Source of the DNA: Rhineura floridana
Lineage: Eukaryota; Chordata; Lepidosauria; Squamata; Rhineuridae
Direction: 5' to 3'
Length of the DNA stretch: 64,000 bases
NCBI RefSeq assembly: GCF_030035675.1
Contig: NC_084482.1
Location: 227,690,943 to 227,754,942 of the forward strand
Shown here: in pieces, positions 10,601 through 20,521 of the stretch
Numbering within the stretch: position 1 is the first letter of the stretch
How the letters are laid out: each line of letters begins with the position of its first letter
The notes under the pieces: model-generated
Seen by the model: only the letters and a program-made list of their open reading frames with translations
Databases searched by the model: none
What the model was told of the DNA's origin: nothing
Program-made: the position numbers and the translations under genes

Positions 10601-11541
10601 CATTCACCCAACCCAAAATTCAGAATCATGCCTCTTTAAGCTGTTTTGCAATGGTTTATTCTTGCTTTATGGTTATTGGATTTTAAAGGGATTTATTTCT
10701 TATTGTGAGCTGCCTTGGTTTCCAGTCACCAACCGTACCTCACAGGGTTGTTGGAAAGACTCCATGAAACACACACACACACACTGCAGATGTAAAAATA
10801 CATACAGCCCATATAATAGTTTATTGTCAAACCAGTGGGTCAGTGCAGAACATTTTTTTAAAAATCAGTATTAGTTTCCTACATAATTAAAAACTGTAAT
10901 ACCTAAGTAAGCCCTGCCTAATTGCTTAAAAAATAGAATTGGAGAGGGAGGGAAAGATTTAGAACACAAACACAATTCTTTGTTATGTTCACTCAAAGTC
11001 CCATTAATTTACAGCACATTCATAACCATGACTACTCAAAAGTAAGTCCTACTGAATTCAATGGGATTGACTCGGTATATGGGATTAGCGTTACTTTTAC
11101 TCCCGCAAAAGCAGGTACTGGGAAGGTTTTCAAAACACTGCCCAGGATCTGACTCCTGCACACAAGAGGAAAAGAAACTGAAATGTATATACTTACCCAA
11201 TTCATGAGATTTTCTGATAAATGGGAAAAACACATTTTCCCCATTGCAATGAGATCTAGACACTGCCTGGAGGTCAACCAATCACAACCCTGGTTTAACT
11301 TATTGGCTGCAATCCTGAAAGGGCAGGGTTACAGGGTTACTTAGTGCTATAACAGATCTGTTAAAAAGATTTAACAGTCGCGGAGAGGATGACATCATAT
11401 CTCTGGAACCGGACCACCTAGAAACTTTATTTTTAAAAAATTAAAGCTGAGAATGCCAGCCACCTATGGGCTAAATGGGCACCCGGTGGCATGGATAGAA
11501 TCCAGGTAAAACTTGGCTAACAGGGCAATATGGCAACCCTA
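10600..11541. other. Right end of the hAT insert, no gene
   Basis: AT-rich sequence with an ACACAC run near 10,770, a foldback MITE piece at 11,025-11,090, and the terminal hAT sequence from about 11,380 to the inverted repeat at 11,527-11,541. No coding frame with recognisable features. Confidence 0.5.
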
Positions 11542-11850
11542 AGAGAGAGATAATCATAACAAAAATCTGCTCTCTTGTCCCTCCAAATAAGGTAAACAGA
11601 CCAGTACTTATGCACAGCTGGAATTTACAAACCTCGGATGGATCCTGTCTGAGAAGAACATGGCCTTTCCACTGCCCAGAGGGCAGCTTGCATCCCCTCC
11701 CTCCCTCCCTCCCTCCCAAAATGTTAGCCCCCTGTTACATGAAACACGAGATAGTGCTGGAAGATGAGACCCCCAGGTCAGAAGACACTCACCGAGCTAC
11801 TGGGGAAGAACAATGGACAAGTATGAGTAGCGCTGTGACTAATGACGCAG
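11542..11850 (-). other. ZNF upstream flank of unit A, duplicated in unit B
   Basis: Homologous to 37,931-38,215; a further 80-bp piece recurs at 38,417-38,495. It contains a (CCCT)n tract (11,694-11,717). On the minus strand, a splice-donor match CTCG|GTGAGTGTC near 11,790 is kept in unit B (CTTG|GTGAGTGTC). This could be an untranslated exon of the ZNF genes. No coding exon recognised. Confidence 0.45.
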
Positions 11851-12655
11851 CTGGGTCAAAGCCAAAAGGAAGCCTAAACAGAAGTAAACAATGGCCCACA
11901 GACTGGAAGCCTTCAGAATACCTCCCAACTCCAAAGAAAGGGGATCCCAGGGATTACAGTAACTTTCAAACTATTGCATTAATATGCCATGCAAGTAAAG
12001 TAAAGCCTCTTACCAAATATGGAGCGAGAAGGGCCAGATGTCCAAGCTGGTTTTAGAAAGGGAAGAGGCACCACAGATAAGTTGGATAATGGAATGAACC
12101 GATGCTGATGAAAATTAAAGAGGAAAGCACAAAACCAGGACTACAGCTGAACATCAAGAGGACTAAAGTAATGACAATATAAGATTTATGTAACTTTAAA
12201 GTTGACAACGAGGACACTGAACTTATCAAGGATTATCAATACCTCGGCACAGTAATTAACCAAACTGGAGACAATAGGCAAGAAATCAGAAGAAGTCTTG
12301 GACTGGGGAGGGTAGCTATGAGAAAAGATCCTCAAATGCAAAGATGCATTACTGAACACCAAAGTCAAGATCTTTCAGACCATGGTATTCCCATCTATGT
12401 ATGGATGTGAAAGTTGGACAGTGAAAAATCAACTCATTTGACACGTAATGAGAAGACATGACTCACTAGAAAAGACAATAATGCTGGGGAAAACAGAAGA
12501 GAGTAGAAAAAGAGGAAGGCCAAACAAGAGATGGATTGATTCCATAAAGGAAGCCACAGACCTGAACCTACAAGATCTGAACAGGCTGGTTCTTGACAGA
12601 TGCTCTTGGAGGTCACCATAAGTCGTAACTGACATAAAGGCACATAACCCACACA
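11835..12655 (+). mobile_element. RTE-BovB LINE, internally deleted
   Basis: Pieces of the single BovB reading frame appear in order: TNDAAGSKPKG near the N-terminus, then KQWPTDWK and TPKKGDPRDYSNFQTIALIC of the RT, then KVDNEDTELIKDYQYLGT and the C-terminal 'Mrr/esLEK.mLG..egrrkRGRP' region, ending GGTCACCATAAGTCGTAACTGACAT and a CA tail. Large parts between these are deleted and the frame is broken repeatedly. The 5' piece is shared with unit B (38,215-38,250), so this insertion predates the duplication. Confidence 0.85.
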
Positions 12656-12659
12656 CACA

Positions 12660-13135
12660 CCTGCACTAAGTGAGTTCAGCTTTAATTGATCCAAGAGAGC
12701 CCAGTGCCTCACAAACCTATGTGGGAGGAAATATCCTTAAAGGGTGGGCTGAGATATTTGTGCCTTTGTGCCTCATCCACCATCAGGAAAAAGCCTGCAG
12801 TGGACCAACCAAACAGGTTTACACCTGAGAGGACCAATATCCTGGAGGTAAGTAGTGACTTAGGATCAGGTAGATACTTGAGCTAAAATGTGGGTTCCCC
12901 ACGTCCAAGTAAAAGGATTTTGAGGTGCTAAAGAAAAGCTGACTCTTCAGAGTGGTGGCAGCAATAGAGGGAGAGTGTTGGTTTTAGGCCTTACAGTAAC
13001 TTAAAGAGGGCTCTGGCTGGGAAGCGCAGGGTGTGCTGTCCTAGAATCCCAGAGTTATCAGTACTATATTGGCCCCAAGAGTCTTCCTGTCTGGGAAAAG
13101 GGGGTGTAGGAAATGATGGCAGGTCTAGTGTGGTG
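12660..13135. other. No gene recognised (duplicated from 12,990)
   Basis: 12,660-12,990 is unassigned, and its counterpart in unit B is missing or replaced by LINEs. From about 12,990 the text ('agcgcagggtgtgctgtcctag', 'gggaaaagggggtgtaggaaatga') matches 47,940-48,040. Confidence 0.5.
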
Positions 13136-13139
13136 TACT

Positions 13140-13313
13140 AGACAGCCAGTGTGGTGTAATGGTTAAGGGGTTGGACTACCAGGGTTCGAATCCCCACACA
13201 GCCATGAAGCTCACTGGGTGACCTTGGGGCAGTCACTGCCTCTCAGCCTCATGAAAACCTATTCATAGGATCTCCATAAGTCGGAATCGACTTGAAAGCA
13301 GTACACACACACA
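13140..13313 (+). mobile_element. Sauria-type SINE (tRNA head, BovB tail)
   Basis: The tRNA-related head has A-box-like GTGGTGTAATGGTTAAGG and a canonical B box GGTTCGAATCC at 13,183-13,193. A central part (GAAGCTCACTGGGTGACCTTGG) and a 3' tail (TCTCCATAAGTCGGAATCGACTTGAAAGCA) shared with BovB follow, then a CA repeat. BovB is known to mobilise such SINEs through the shared tail. Unit B lacks it at the matching site (48,035-48,045), so it inserted after the duplication. Confidence 0.93.
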
Positions 13314-13408
13314 CTACCGGATAATCTGAAATGTGTAGTGGGTTATATTTGCGAAGCAAGGGTGCCAGGAAGGGAGTAAGAAGGCTATCCTTAACCTCTC
13401 CTAATTCT

Positions 13409-13540
13409 AACAGAAGAGGTTGCCATCTCATGAATCTCCTGCGTGATCTCCTTGTACAGAGCTCTCTAGTCTGGATCCCGCTGAGCCCATTCCTCCTGGG
13501 AGAAGTGCAAGGACCCTTCCTCAAAGGTCAGCAGTCCCCA
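13409..13540 (-). pseudogene. Decayed KRAB-A box exon, unit A
   Basis: The minus strand reads LLTFEEGSLHFSQEEWAQ, RDPD, a TAG stop at 13,466-13,468, then RALYKEITQEIHEMATSSV. This matches the KRAB-A consensus (VTFEDVAVxFSxEEWxxLDPxQRxLYxxVMxENxxxV), the TRIM28-recruiting repression domain of KRAB-ZNF proteins. The stop replaces the usual Gln before Arg-Ala-Leu. The intron side reads TTCTTCTGGGGACTG, so the acceptor AG seen in unit B is lost. The exon cannot supply a working KRAB-A box. It lies between the candidate first exon (15.87-16.14 kb) and the ZNF exon. Confidence 0.85.
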
Positions 13541-13839
13541 GAAGAAGAAAACCATTGCCTTCCTCATTCATACTCCCAGGCAAGGCGTGGACATCATGTG
13601 CCCTCCACTTGCACACTGAAGAGAGATGGGGCAAGTGGGATCTTTTCCTTTAGTGTTCACAAATCATCTCACGTCCAGATGGCATCTAAGTGAGAGCTCT
13701 TAAAACAACCCAAAACTAACAAAAATATGTACCTTCTCCCAAAGACTTGCTACCATATAGACTGGCAAATGTATTACAATTTGAAAGCCAAAAGGACACA
13801 GAAGGTAACCGGGAAATCAGGGGGCTATTAGCTGTTCCG

Positions 13840-13909
13840 CTATTGGAGGTCACTGATTCATAGGGTCACCATAAGTCGGAGTCAACTTGCAGGAACATAA
13901 CAGCAACAA
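13840..13909 (+). mobile_element. BovB 3'-end stub (70 bp) with 13-bp target duplication
   Basis: The insert reads GGAGGTCACTGATTCATAGG, then GTCACCATAAGTCGGAGTCAACTTG and an ACAGCAACAA end, the BovB 3' terminus. It is flanked by ATTAGCTGTTCCG at 13,827-13,839 and 13,910-13,922. Unit B lacks it (near 48,565). This extreme 5' truncation is a genuine insertion. Confidence 0.9.
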
Positions 13910-13919
13910 ATTAGCTGTT

Positions 13920-14425
13920 CCGGGAAAAGTAGTGGAAAATATTATGAAATACAGAATTACCAAACATGGAGTGGAACAGAGCAATCATGGGATACGAGGA
14001 AATACGCTCTCATGCATCAGGAAGTGTTTAAAGATCAGGAAGGAGAAAGTTGTAATAAATTTATAGTTCTCCCAATGGAGGGATATAAGAAGCCCCCCCC
14101 CCCCACAACCAATAATCAGGATTAGGACTTGTGCTTTTAAACCTATTTCTAAATGACATGGATTTGGGGTGAGAAGGGAGGTAACCAACTTTACTGTTGA
14201 TATCAAGTTCAGGGTGATTAAAATAAAGAGAGATTGTGAGGAACTCCAAAAGGAACTCTCCAGGCAGGCTTGGCTATTAAAGAGCAAATGCAATTAAATG
14301 TAAGCAAGCGTCAAGTGATGCACAGAAGTGAAAAATCCTAACTGAACCGGTGCTGACTGACAGGAGAGAGACCTTGAGGTCATAGCGGATGCCCCAATTA
14401 AGATACTGATGTTATAGGTATGAAA
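13920..14425 (+). mobile_element. Old CR1 LINE fragment, shared with unit B
   Basis: Translated pieces match CR1 RT, for example DCEELQKEL, then CN and a KCTEVKNPN-like stretch, and RDLEVIADAPIKI corresponding to DLGVIVDSSMKM in intact CR1. It continues at 15,075-15,305 after a later insertion. The same fossil lies at 48,590-49,300 in unit B, so it predates the duplication. Many breaks. Confidence 0.75.
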
Positions 14426-14464
14426 TGTTGGAATTGGGGGCAAGAGCAGAATGGAGATAGAGTG

Positions 14465-14702
14465 AGGGTCCTCCAGATGGATAGGCTTGATTACCTTTAT
14501 CTGTGACGTCCTGACTGACATCCTTTTGTCCTTAGACTGATATGTCTTAGGGAAGCTTATCCGCCCCTCCTCCTTCTGCCCTTTCCTCTCTTCTCTTCTT
14601 CGACTGTCTGAGAGAGAGGAGATGCCTTTGTCTCTGCTCTCTGTCTCTCTCCTAGCCATGAGGGTAACTCCCAAGCCTGGGCATTGCACTCCAACTTAGT
14701 TG
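14465..14702. mobile_element. Possible LTR fragment (two-copy repeat)
   Basis: It matches 55,990-56,225 closely ('ccctccagatggataggcttg', 'ggaagcttacctgcccctcctcc'). The longer copy carries an AATAAA signal near 56,276, suggesting a long terminal repeat of an LTR element. It is absent from unit B at the matching place (about 49,030), so it arrived after the duplication. Treated as a fossil; family not determined. Confidence 0.4.
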
Positions 14703-14850
14703 TTCTCGTTATGTGCCTTCAAGTCGATGGCGACTTATGGCGACCCTATGAATGAGCAACCTCCAAGAGCATCTGTCAAGAACTGGCCTGTTCAGATCTT
14801 GTAAGTTCAGGTCTGTGGCTTCCTTTATGGAATCAAGCCTCTCCTAGGCC
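14703..14850 (-). mobile_element. BovB LINE 3' end
   Basis: Plus-strand text 'gttatgtgccttcaagtcgatggcgacttatggcgaccctatgaatga' is the reverse complement of the BovB terminus. It is followed by 'gatcttgtaagttcaggtctgtggcttcc', the reverse of the last BovB codons. It ends in unassigned GC-rich sequence to about 15,075. Confidence 0.85.
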
Positions 14851-15309
14851 CCAGGAGGGGAGGGGAGGCTCTCCTGAAGTGTTTCAATGATGAAAGGAAC
14901 TTCCTGGCCCATTCACCAGTTGATGGGCACCTCATAGACCCATTAACTCACCTGGCCGCTCTATTAGGTTAACAAAAGAAACTCATCTGACCCACAGAGC
15001 GAGTTTCTGACCCCCCCCCAGCACAAGCCTTCAAATGAGAGGCTGGAAGGGGACTCATAGGAATTATCCATCTCAACCCTCCAAACTCACAACAATACAA
15101 ATTTACACATCATGAACTTGGTGAATTCCATGTGAGGGATCATTAAGACACAGACTGAAAATAAAACTGCCATTATACACATCTAAGATGTGAAAAATAG
15201 CATTCTAGAGGTGGAAGAGGTAGAGAAATGGGCAACCAAAGTGCTCAAGGGTCGCAACATTTGGGGAGTTTTGCTGTAGAAAAAACTCTTAGAGGAGACA
15301 CGATAGAAG

Positions 15310-15690
15310 TCTATGATCACACCAGGCTTTTAAAGCACATTCAGCACAAATGTAAAGCACATAGCTTCCCCCAACAAATCCTGGAGAATAGTTTTTCCTC
15401 ACTTTCCCAGCATCCTTCATAAACTACAACTCCCAGGACTCTTTGGAGTAAGCCATATGCTTTCAATGTACACTGTGAATTTGCCATAAAGGTGTGTGGT
15501 GTGGAGAAATTGGATAATGCCCTCTGATTTAGTAGGGAACTTACACCTGGTGTAGGAAGAGGGAGGGAAGTAGCTCCCACCAATTTGCACCCGTTTCAGG
15601 AAAAATGTCACTCTCTAAACAGTTTGTCTGCCAGGCTACCCTAAAACAAGGAGGGCAGGGCCACGTTTCGGCTTTCCTGAATTAAAGGGC
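15310..15690. repeat. Foldback MITE with ZNF143-like arms, then end of the duplicated block
   Basis: 'tttaaagcacattcagcacaaatgtaaagcac' is followed by 'cataaactacaactcccaggactctttgg' and 'tgctttcaatgtacactgtgaa', giving inverted halves. The unit B copy is split by the Vingi-like LINE. From 15,590 to 15,687 ('ccaggctaccctaaaacaagg...cggctttcct') the two units still align, then diverge. Confidence 0.7.
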
Positions 15691-16145
15691 GACCAGAACC
15701 GCAGATGTTCCGAGGGATGCTTCGTTCTGGCCCCAACACAGCCAGCCCAGCCCAGGGGAGAGGCAGAGGGGACGGGGCAGAGCTGCAGCCTCCGATCTGG
15801 AGGGTCTGCTGGGGGGGCACTTAAGGGGGCTCCTCGCCCTCTCCCACCCTCCCCTCCACCCCCCATTGCCTACCTTTGTTTCGAGGCTCCCTTTGCGCAA
15901 CCCCGCTCGCCAACATCGCTGCGCACGAAGAGGGGCTCCTCCGGCGCTTCCAGCCTACATTTCTGGCCGAGAGGCGGGGCAGGAAAGGGGCGTCCCTCCT
16001 TTGCGCTCTTTCCTTCATTAACCCTTGAGAGAGCAAAGAGGCTGAAGCTCCTGGGGTGCTGCACAGGAAGGGCGAGGGGAGGTAGGAAGCCCCTTTCTGG
16101 CCAGTAACCCTTCTCCAGATTAAAAATGCCACGCACATTTTTCAA
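15690..16145 (-). promoter_or_regulatory. CpG-rich promoter and non-coding first exon candidate of ZNF gene A
   Basis: A GC- and CpG-rich block beside AT-rich DNA. On the minus strand it ends in a good splice donor, CGAAACAAAG|GTAGGCAA, with the last exon base at 15,874. Upstream text has GCGCAGCG, CCCCGCCTC (Sp1-like) and CCGGAGG elements typical of TATA-less housekeeping and ZNF promoters. No long frame with a domain is present, fitting a 5' UTR exon as KRAB-ZNF genes usually have. It lies just outside the duplicated block, so the unit B gene lacks this start. The assignment is inference from position, strand and the donor. Confidence 0.55.
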
Positions 16146-16224
16146 AAAGAGCTTCGAAGGAACACCTTAAGTTAGCCTAAACCCTGTTTCCTTTACCTGT
16201 TAGATTTCTTTGTGCAGGAACTTT

Positions 16225-16640
16225 TTGTGTTGACTTATGGAGGAACATCCCACTAACGCAGAGTATCGCAGGGCTCAGTCCTGGGCCCATTTTTAGTTAT
16301 GACTTGGATGAGGAGGGACAGCGAATGCTTATCAAATTTGCAAATCTAAAAAACTATAACACGAGCATCGACAACTGCGAAGTCTTGGCCCATGAGTGAC
16401 CAGTTGGAGGTCGGCTATTATCAAAGGTGCTGTGGACTGTGAAGAAGCACGAGTACAGGGCAAAAGGGACAAACGAGCTAAGCGGAAGGCATGTCAAGCA
16501 AAGCCTCATCGTGACAGTCTTCCACCTGGAAACCGATGTCCTCACTGTGGGAGGCTGTGTGGATCTAGGATTGGCCTCCACAGTCTTGGAAGACAATCTT
16601 ACTTGGCCAGGAGTGATCGCCAGTGGGAATGGATGAGTCT
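16225..16640 (+). mobile_element. CR1 scrap plus a remnant encoding a Cys2-His2-like LINE motif
   Basis: 16,255-16,370 reads like the CR1 block around [10 protein letters not shown]...LDDEGQ.MLIKFAD (here YDLDEEGQRMLIKFANL). 16,396-16,644 codes RVQGKRDKRAKRKACQAK, then CPHCGRLCGSRIGLHS, a CxxC...SRIGLxSH motif that I associate with C-termini of LINE-type or RT-linked ORFs. The final His pair is not intact. I cannot name the source element. Confidence 0.45.
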
Positions 16641-18640
16641 ATAATTCTATTATTGACACAGACATTCATAAACAGCACACCAATAATAGGGTAGTTTTAA
16701 TGGAGAACACTAATCATTTAAGCTACGAGTTCCTTAATTTTTCCATTTAAAAAAACAATTAAGTAACAAACACTATCAAAAATGAACTTTCCATCCAAAA
16801 CAGATCAGAGAAGTATAAGTAATTGCTTAGGATTACAAGGCAACTTTTTAAAAACCTCTCATGTCATCAAGTAGCCTAAAAAACAGCTGCCTGTCATGTT
16901 CTGATGCGAACTCCTGATTCTCACCTCTAGCAGAAGGAACAAGTGAGGCATTTCCTTTGCTCTTCTCCTGAGGCACCCAGTCCCTCCTCCAGGGGTGTAG
17001 CTGTCCGGGGTTGTGGGGGCTCATAGGCCCATTTCTTTTTTGGAGTAGGGTCCCAACCAGGCCCCTGTGTACTGTATGAACTAACTGGCATGTGGCAAAA
17101 GTCCCCCGGAAAAGTCTGGGCCCAAGCAAGCAGGGTGCCCCCCTGTCCTTGCTGAAGGCCAGAAGAGGGCCTGAATAATTGCTGCCATGTCATCTTCAGC
17201 CTAGTCTAGTCATGCCTAGTTAAGTGCCCTAGAGATGCTGATTCCTGTGTGATCCATAAGCGAATTCAAGAAACACCCTGAGATGGAACCTTTTATTAAA
17301 CATATGAAATGAAATCACACCTCTGTGTTTGAGTCTGACTTCAGGGAGTTCAGGAAGGAGAGCGTGAAAGGGGAGCGTGTTTGCCACCCAAAAGAGTTGT
17401 TTTCCTTTTGTGATGATTGGAGCTAATCAGAGTGGAAGGAGGTGACTCAGCTCCGGAGAAGACTCTTCTCAGTAGCTAATACACAGTCTCCCCTTTCATG
17501 CCGATCGGCTCCTAGTGTGGAGGTTGTGAGAGGGCAAGAGGGCAAGGGAAAGTGGAAAGGGGTGTGTGGTGTGAATGTCATGAAGGAAACCTGCACTTCT
17601 TAATGTGCCACTACACTACTGCCCCCTCCTTCCCGCACAAGCCCCCCACCCTCTGCCACGGCAAATCCAGGCTCTCCGAATGGAAAGGGATGTTCTGTAT
17701 TAGCCCTACAGGGGCAGCAGAGATCATTTGCTAGAAACCAAGTCCTGGAAAGGCAGAGAGAAAAACCAGGGTGGGAGATTTCAAACCCCCTCCCCATAAG
17801 TGAACAGATGGTACCTTGAAGCTGACCTTAAAGCAGAAGGGGGGGTGAGAGAATAATCCCCCCTCCTCTCTGAACTTCTTTGTTTAATTTTGGATATTTA
17901 TAGTTATATCCCAACTACTTAAATGTGTCCCAAGGTACTTTTTCTCCGTTGCATTTTTGTTGAAAATCCAGCCTGAAGGAAAATTGGGACGTTTCCTCCC
18001 CACTCTGTCATTTGGGTGGGTCTTTCTTTTTTTCTTTGAAATATTTATGTACTGGTCTTCAATTATCAAATTCTAGGGGGGTTACAAAGTATATTGAAGC
18101 GACAATATCACCAAATGCTAGATACTGAAATCAGCAACCTCCCCCTTCTCTAACAGATGCCAAAACACAAATCAGGGGTGCACACAAAATATCTTTACAT
18201 TTCTTGGTTTTTATAAAAGCAGGGGTTTGCTTCACTATAAATTCCTTCTCCTTTGGATCAACCACATCTACGCAGGTTCCACCTCCCCACTCAAAGTGGA
18301 ATCAGGGCTGGAAGTGTGCAACAATCCCACACACACCCTGTTAATTGGATTCCCGATGCCAGGCTCTCTGTGTCATCAGCTGCTCTCCACCCCCAGACCC
18401 AGTACCCCACACCCTAAAAGATACTGTCCTGGGATCAGAAAGAAAATAATCATCTGATCCTTTTCAAAGAACTGCTAAGTTTTTTGTTTTAGCTAATGAG
18501 AGTTAATTATCTTGCATACACACAGCAAATTTTCAGATAATCTAAATAAATAAAATAAGCTTAAAAGGTTCAGTCTAGCCCAGTCCATTCTTGAGGCAGT
18601 TTGCCACAAAGAATCTCCTCTCCTTCCCATCCTGATAATA
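16640..18640. other. No gene recognised
   Basis: Two kilobases without a credible coding region on either strand. It is mostly single-copy looking, with GT-rich and purine-rich stretches (17,520-17,560, 17,840-17,870) and an AT-rich end at 18,430-18,560. No repeat family was identified with confidence. Confidence 0.4.
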
Positions 18641-18649
18641 AAAAAAGAT

Positions 18650-19290
18650 CCAGTCCAGTTCATGAAGAAACCAGAAGATTTATATAACTTTAAAGTTGAC
18701 AATGAGGACACTGAATTTGTCAGGGATTATCAGTACCTCAGCACAGTCATTAACCAAAATGGAGAGAATAGTCAAGAAATCAGAAGAAGGCTAGGACTGG
18801 AGAGGGCAGCTATGAGAAAACTAGAAAAGGTCCTGAAATGCAAAGATATATCACTGAACACTAAAGTCAGGATCATTCAGACCATGGTATTTCCGATCTC
18901 TATGCATGGATGTGAAAGTTGGACCGTGAAAAAAGCAGATAAGAGAAAAATCAACTCCTTTGAAATGTGGCGTTGGAGTAGAGCGTTACATATACCATGG
19001 ACCGTGAAAAAGACAAATAATTGGGTGTTAGAAAAAATTAAACCAGAACTGTCACTAGAAGCTAAAATGATGAAACTGAGGCTATCATACTTTGGACACA
19101 TCATGAGAAGACATGATTCACTAGAAAAGATAATAATGCTGGGAAAAACAGAAGGGAGGAGAAAAAGAGGAAGGCCAAACAAGAGATGGATTGATTCCAT
19201 ACAGGAAGCCACAGACCTGAACTTACAAGGTCTAAACAGGGTGGTTCATGACAGATGTTCTTGGAGGTCGCTGATTCATAGGGTCACCAT
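18650..19290 (+). mobile_element. RTE-BovB LINE, 3' third
   Basis: A 212-codon uninterrupted frame (18,662-19,300) reads the BovB C-terminus: FVRDYQYLSTVINQNGENSQ, MHGCESWTVKKADKRKINSF, EMWRWSRALHIPWTVKKTNN, LRLSYFGHIMRRHDSLEKI, GRRKRGRPNKRWIDSIQEAT, then NRVVHDRCSWRSLIHRVTIG. It ends at the BovB terminus (GGTCACCATAGGGACAT) where a retroviral env fossil begins. 5'-truncated, and the cleanest BovB frame in the window, so fairly young. Confidence 0.93.
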
Positions 19291-20340
19291 AGGGACATAG
19301 AAAACCACAGGCCCTTAGCAATGGGCTCAGTAATAGGGTGGTCTTTCCTGCCGTTGGCTGGTACGGCTGCCGTAGGACCTGCAGTATTGAGACTTCAATC
19401 TGTAGTGGAAATTCTTGCAAATGAGATCAAAGAAGTTGTTCCTGTGGCCTCTAAGGCTATAAATACCCCCCTGGCAACCCAAATCCAAGTAAGGAAAACG
19501 GTCCTCCAAAGCAGAATGGCGCTGGACTATTTGCTTGCTACAGACGGAGGGACTTGCGCCCTCATTGGGACCGAATATTGTTCCTACATAAACAGTTCAG
19601 CTGGAGAGATTGAATCCTATGCCAACTCCATAATAGATCATGCTGAGCAAATAGCAGCAGTAGCTTATGTTGACCGGAGTAGCGATTTTGATTGGTGGGG
19701 ATGGCTACCGAATCCAGGTGGATGGCTAGGAGGCCTAGGAAAAAATCTGCTAAAATATGTTCTAATGGGATTATGCTTGTTCGTGCTCATATATGTAATA
19801 GTCCAGAAATGGAGCTGCTGCAGTTGTCACGGGTCACGGTAGTAGAAAGGGGGAAAAATGCAATACCGTTTTTCCCCTTGAGTAGTGTTGTTCCTTTAAG
19901 GAAAACAAAAGCAAATATCCAATTCAGGAAAGTGCAGGAGCAAGTTAACTCGGCCTCATATTTTAGCCTGACACTTTACCTAAAACAAGCTATATTTCCC
20001 TACTGCAGACATTTGCAATATACACTGGCACTTAACCTGCTACTTAAAAGCTTTATTCACAGAACAAATGCATAATGAGTATGGATGAAAATGAAGGCAA
20101 TGTCAAAATCTTATCTTTATAAGATTAGAGAAACATCAGCGGTCTGATAAGTAGACTTGTAAACGGCTGCTCGATCAGCCCAGCAATAGGTGGGGATAAG
20201 AAAAGATCAAGGGCAAGCAAAAGATATTGACAAAAGCAACATACAAGGTACAGAAGATCAAATTGGGGAAGCTGCATGGAACATTTAAAATGATGTATTG
20301 ATCCTCTTTTTAACCACCCCTGCATGTAGGAAAGACACCC
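19290..20340 (+). mobile_element. Endogenous retrovirus fossil: env transmembrane part and possible 3' LTR start
   Basis: An env-type fragment on the plus strand covering only the membrane-anchored (TM) subunit: a hydrophobic fusion-peptide-like start, a heptad region, a segment resembling the conserved LQNRxALDxL motif (LQSRMALDYLLA), a Trp-rich membrane-proximal region and a hydrophobic anchor with a cysteine-rich tail (to about 19,842). A purine run at 19,844-19,858 followed by TG suggests a polypurine tract and the start of a 3' LTR extending toward 20,340; the LTR end was not identified. Gag, pol and the surface subunit are absent here. It is a partial relic; gamma-like env type by motif. 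A possibly related env piece lies at 62.6-64.0 kb. Confidence 0.75.
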
Positions 20341-20521
20341 TTCTAAGAAAGACAGATGTTAAATTTCCATTCTTTCAACTTCACAAGCACTGACCCCAAC
20401 CCTAACCCTGTGCGTGGGTTACTAAAAAATTGTAACCAACAAGAAGCACACAACTAGTATAGCAGGAGATGGGGACGGTGGAAGGGGTGCGAAACTTGGA
20501 GAGACAGATTGGGTTACTTAC

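Larger units (their letters stand above)
1842..11541. mobile_element. hAT-ended DNA transposon insert, 9.7 kb, filled with nested elements
   Basis: The insert has perfect 15-bp terminal inverted repeats, TAGGGTTGCCATATT at 1,842-1,856 and its reverse complement at 11,527-11,541. It is flanked by AGAGAGAG at 1,834-1,841 and 11,542-11,549. The paralogous unit B has the uninterrupted site at 37,923-37,930, so this is one insertion event at a known empty site. An 8-bp target duplication fits the hAT superfamily, although AGAGAGAG is low-complexity. No hAT transposase frame is visible. The inside is mostly L2, CR1, SINE and MITE sequence that probably entered an originally smaller non-autonomous element. 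A 329-bp element at 62,758-63,086 begins with the same TAGGGTTGCCA. Confidence 0.75.
1..15690. repeat. Segmental duplication unit A (ZNF gene unit)
   Basis: Four blocks align in order and orientation with unit B. They are 1-1,841 with 36,291-37,930; 11,542-11,880 with 37,931-38,250; 12,990-14,425 plus 15,075-15,520 with 47,940-49,409; and 15,520-15,690 with 55,620-55,893. The alignment ends at about 15,690/55,893, after the shared text 'cggctttcct'. Differences between units are later insertions and small indels. I judged the match by eye; no identity was computed. The unit may extend beyond the left edge. Confidence 0.85.

Noticed and set aside
13985-14293. Minus-strand ORFs over 13,985-14,293 and 48,659-48,919
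   Set aside because: Antisense of an old plus-strand CR1 fragment shared by the two duplicated units.
20384-20404. Telomere-like 'ccccaaccctaaccctg'
   Set aside because: Only two CCCTAA-type units; too short to be an interstitial telomere array.
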